A stretch of 7,579 nt of DNA. Source: Bacteroidota bacterium. GTDB lineage: Bacteria > Bacteroidota > Bacteroidia > Bacteroidales > JADFUO01. Made by a program: the position numbers and the translations under genes. Under the pieces are notes generated by a model. The model ran no database searches. It was given only the letters and a program-made list of their open reading frames with translations, and was not told where the DNA came from. Location of the stretch: contig JADFUO010000324.1 of NCBI GenBank assembly GCA_015222115.1, positions 1 through 7,579 on the forward strand. Reading direction: 5' to 3'. Below, piece after piece: positions 6,220-7,579 of the stretch (positions within the stretch are counted from its first letter, which is position 1; each line of letters begins with the position of its first letter).

Positions 6220-7536
6220 ATGAAAGTATTGATGTTTGGGTGGGAATTTCCACCTCACATAACAGGAGGGCTTGGAACCGCTTGTTTTGGGTTAACCAAA
6301 GGATTGACAAAACATGGTACCGAAGTAATATTTGTTGTACCCAAAGCTTACGGCGATGAAAATCAGGAAGCTGTTAAGCTGGTTAATGCAAGCGATATAA
6401 CAATTGATTATGAAGATACTACCTATCAGGAATACTGGAATCGTATAACTTATATGGAGATAGGTTCGAATCTGATTCCTTACGTTGGACCAGAGGAGTT
6501 TAAGCATATTGTAGAACAAAATGAATTAGACTCAATAGAAAAAGAAAAATCCGTTTTATCAAAAAAGTTTACTTTTTCAGGAAAATACGGAAAAGATTTA
6601 ATGGATGAAGTTTCACGTTATGCCTTAATAAGTTCTGCTGTAGCTGCAAACAGTTCTTTTGATGTTATTCATGCCCACGACTGGCTGACTTATCCGGCAG
6701 GAATAGCTGCTAAAAGTGTTAGCGGGAAGCCATTGATTGTTCACATGCACGCTACTGAATTTGATCGTTCCGGCGAAAATATTAATCAAAGCGTGTACGA
6801 TATTGAGCGTAAAGGAATGGAAGAAGCTGATAAAGTTATTACAGTTAGTAATCTTACCCGCAAGTTGGTTATTGAAAAATACGGGATAGATCCTAATAAA
6901 ATTGTTACTGTCCATAATGCAGTTGAACCGATTCTAAATAAAGGTGCTTCAGGTGTAAAAAAGAATATTAATGAAAAAATTGTAAGTTTTGTTGGTAGAA
7001 TTACATTTCAGAAAGGGCCGGAGTATTTTATCGAAGCAGCAAAAAAGGTACTTGATGCTGATAATAATGTTCGTTTTGTAATGGCAGGTTCAGGCGACAT
7101 GCTTAATAAAATGATTAGCCGAGTTGCACACTTACGTATAGCAAAGAACTTTCATTTCGCAGGTTTCTTAAAAGGTGATGATGTTGATAAAATGTTTTTA
7201 ATGAGTGATGTGTTTGTAATGCCATCCGTTTCTGAGCCTTTTGGTATTGTCCCGCTTGAAGCCATGCGATCAAATGTTCCTGTCGTTATTTCAAAGCAAT
7301 CAGGTGTTTCAGAAATTCTAATTCATGCACTTAAGGTAGATTTTTGGGATATTGATGCTTTGGCTGATTCCATTTATGGTTTGCTTCATTATAATGCCTT
7401 GTCGAAAGTATTTAGAAAATTCGGCAAAGAAGAAGTTGATAATTTGAAATGGGAAAATGCTGCTGTAAAAGTTAATGATGTTTATAGATCAGTTGTTAAT
7501 GAGACTGAAATTATAAAAGGCGCAGCCGCATTATAA
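6220..7536 (+). CDS. GT4-family glycosyltransferase, glycogen-synthase-like
   Basis: This 438-residue protein has the two Rossmann domains of GT-B glycosyltransferases. The N-terminal domain opens with MKVLMFGWEFPPHITGGLG, in which the GGLG loop (16-19) is the donor/acceptor-site signature shared with glycogen and starch synthases; HAHDW at 151-155 is the other typical acceptor-side motif. The C-terminal Glycos_transf_1 domain begins near 250 (FVGR at 257-260, then FQKGPEYFIEAA) and carries the E339-x7-E347 nucleotide-sugar motif in SEPFGIVPLEAM. It probably transfers glucose from a nucleotide sugar to an alpha-1,4-glucan in the cytoplasm. Its place after a debranching enzyme supports a storage-glucan role. 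Other GT4 substrates cannot be excluded, so no glgA symbol is given. The start is secure because the first residues form the conserved first beta strand. No strong Shine-Dalgarno is visible. Confidence 0.88.
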   Translation: MKVLMFGWEFPPHITGGLGTACFGLTKGLTKHGTEVIFVVPKAYGDENQEAVKLVNASDITIDYEDTTYQEYWNRITYMEIGSNLIPYVGPEEFKHIVEQNELDSIEKEKSVLSKKFTFSGKYGKDLMDEVSRYALISSAVAANSSFDVIHAHDWLTYPAGIAAKSVSGKPLIVHMHATEFDRSGENINQSVYDIERKGMEEADKVITVSNLTRKLVIEKYGIDPNKIVTVHNAVEPILNKGASGVKKNINEKIVSFVGRITFQKGPEYFIEAAKKVLDADNNVRFVMAGSGDMLNKMISRVAHLRIAKNFHFAGFLKGDDVDKMFLMSDVFVMPSVSEPFGIVPLEAMRSNVPVVISKQSGVSEILIHALKVDFWDIDALADSIYGLLHYNALSKVFRKFGKEEVDNLKWENAAVKVNDVYRSVVNETEIIKGAAAL

Positions 7537-7554
7537 TTTCATAGTCGAATTAAT

Positions 7555-7579
7555 CCCGATAGCGAGGAACGAGCGTATC
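7555..7579. repeat. Truncated intergenic palindromic element at the window end
   Basis: CCCGATA (7555-7561) is followed by a 14-nt G-rich loop containing the direct repeat CGAG-GAA-CGAG, then TATC (7576-7579), which pairs with GATA. The window ends there; if the next bases are GGG, the stem would be CCCGATA/TATCGGG. It starts 18 bp after the GT4 stop codon, so it may act as a terminator. Its GC content is unlike the AT-rich surroundings, which suggests a dispersed repeat. Confidence 0.45.

Noticed and set aside
6625..6915. Minus-strand open frame of 96 codons
   Set aside because: It is antisense to the conserved GT4 region that includes the HAHDW motif; there is no support for a second gene.

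Overview
The window reads as chromosomal DNA of a member of the Bacteroidota, probably an environmental, Bacteroidales-like lineage. The reasons are the AT-rich composition, especially between genes; a type IX secretion (T9SS) sorting domain, which is largely confined to this phylum; -7 promoter elements of the form TAnnTTTG; weak or absent Shine-Dalgarno sequences; and a glycogen debranching enzyme followed by a GT4 glycogen-synthase-like gene, an order common in Bacteroidota. No rRNA, tRNA, CRISPR, transposase or phage gene is visible. All five convincing genes lie on the + strand.

Layout: 1-449 is AT-rich and mostly non-coding. It holds a short heptamer array, a possible 32-codon membrane peptide behind a promoter-like element, a perfect 15-bp palindrome and the likely promoter of the first gene. 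450-869 encodes an RseC/MucC-family membrane protein. 913-3309 encodes a 798-residue secreted T9SS cargo protein with a large conserved core of unknown function, two Ig-like repeats and a C-terminal sorting domain. 3457-3948 encodes a 163-residue cysteine-rich DUF3795-like protein with a twin-arginine leader. 4083-6026 encodes a GDE_N/GDE_C glycogen debranching enzyme and 6220-7536 a GT4 glycosyltransferase resembling glycogen synthase. The window ends in the left part of what looks like an intergenic palindromic element.

The last two genes form a storage-polysaccharide module: the GT4 enzyme would extend alpha-glucan and the debranching enzyme would remove alpha-1,6 branch stubs. The first three genes have no obvious shared pathway. 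The RseC-like gene is separated from the rnf genes it usually accompanies, and the T9SS protein and the Tat/DUF3795 protein are both predicted envelope or secreted proteins of unknown role.

The most unusual feature is in the spacers. At least four separate intergenic stretches carry short degenerate tandem repeats with a 7-bp period but different unit sequences, and a fifth has an 8-bp period. The genes themselves are mostly recognisable families. I see no convincing new multi-gene system, but the secreted core domain, the exported DUF3795 protein and the heptamer arrays deserve follow-up.
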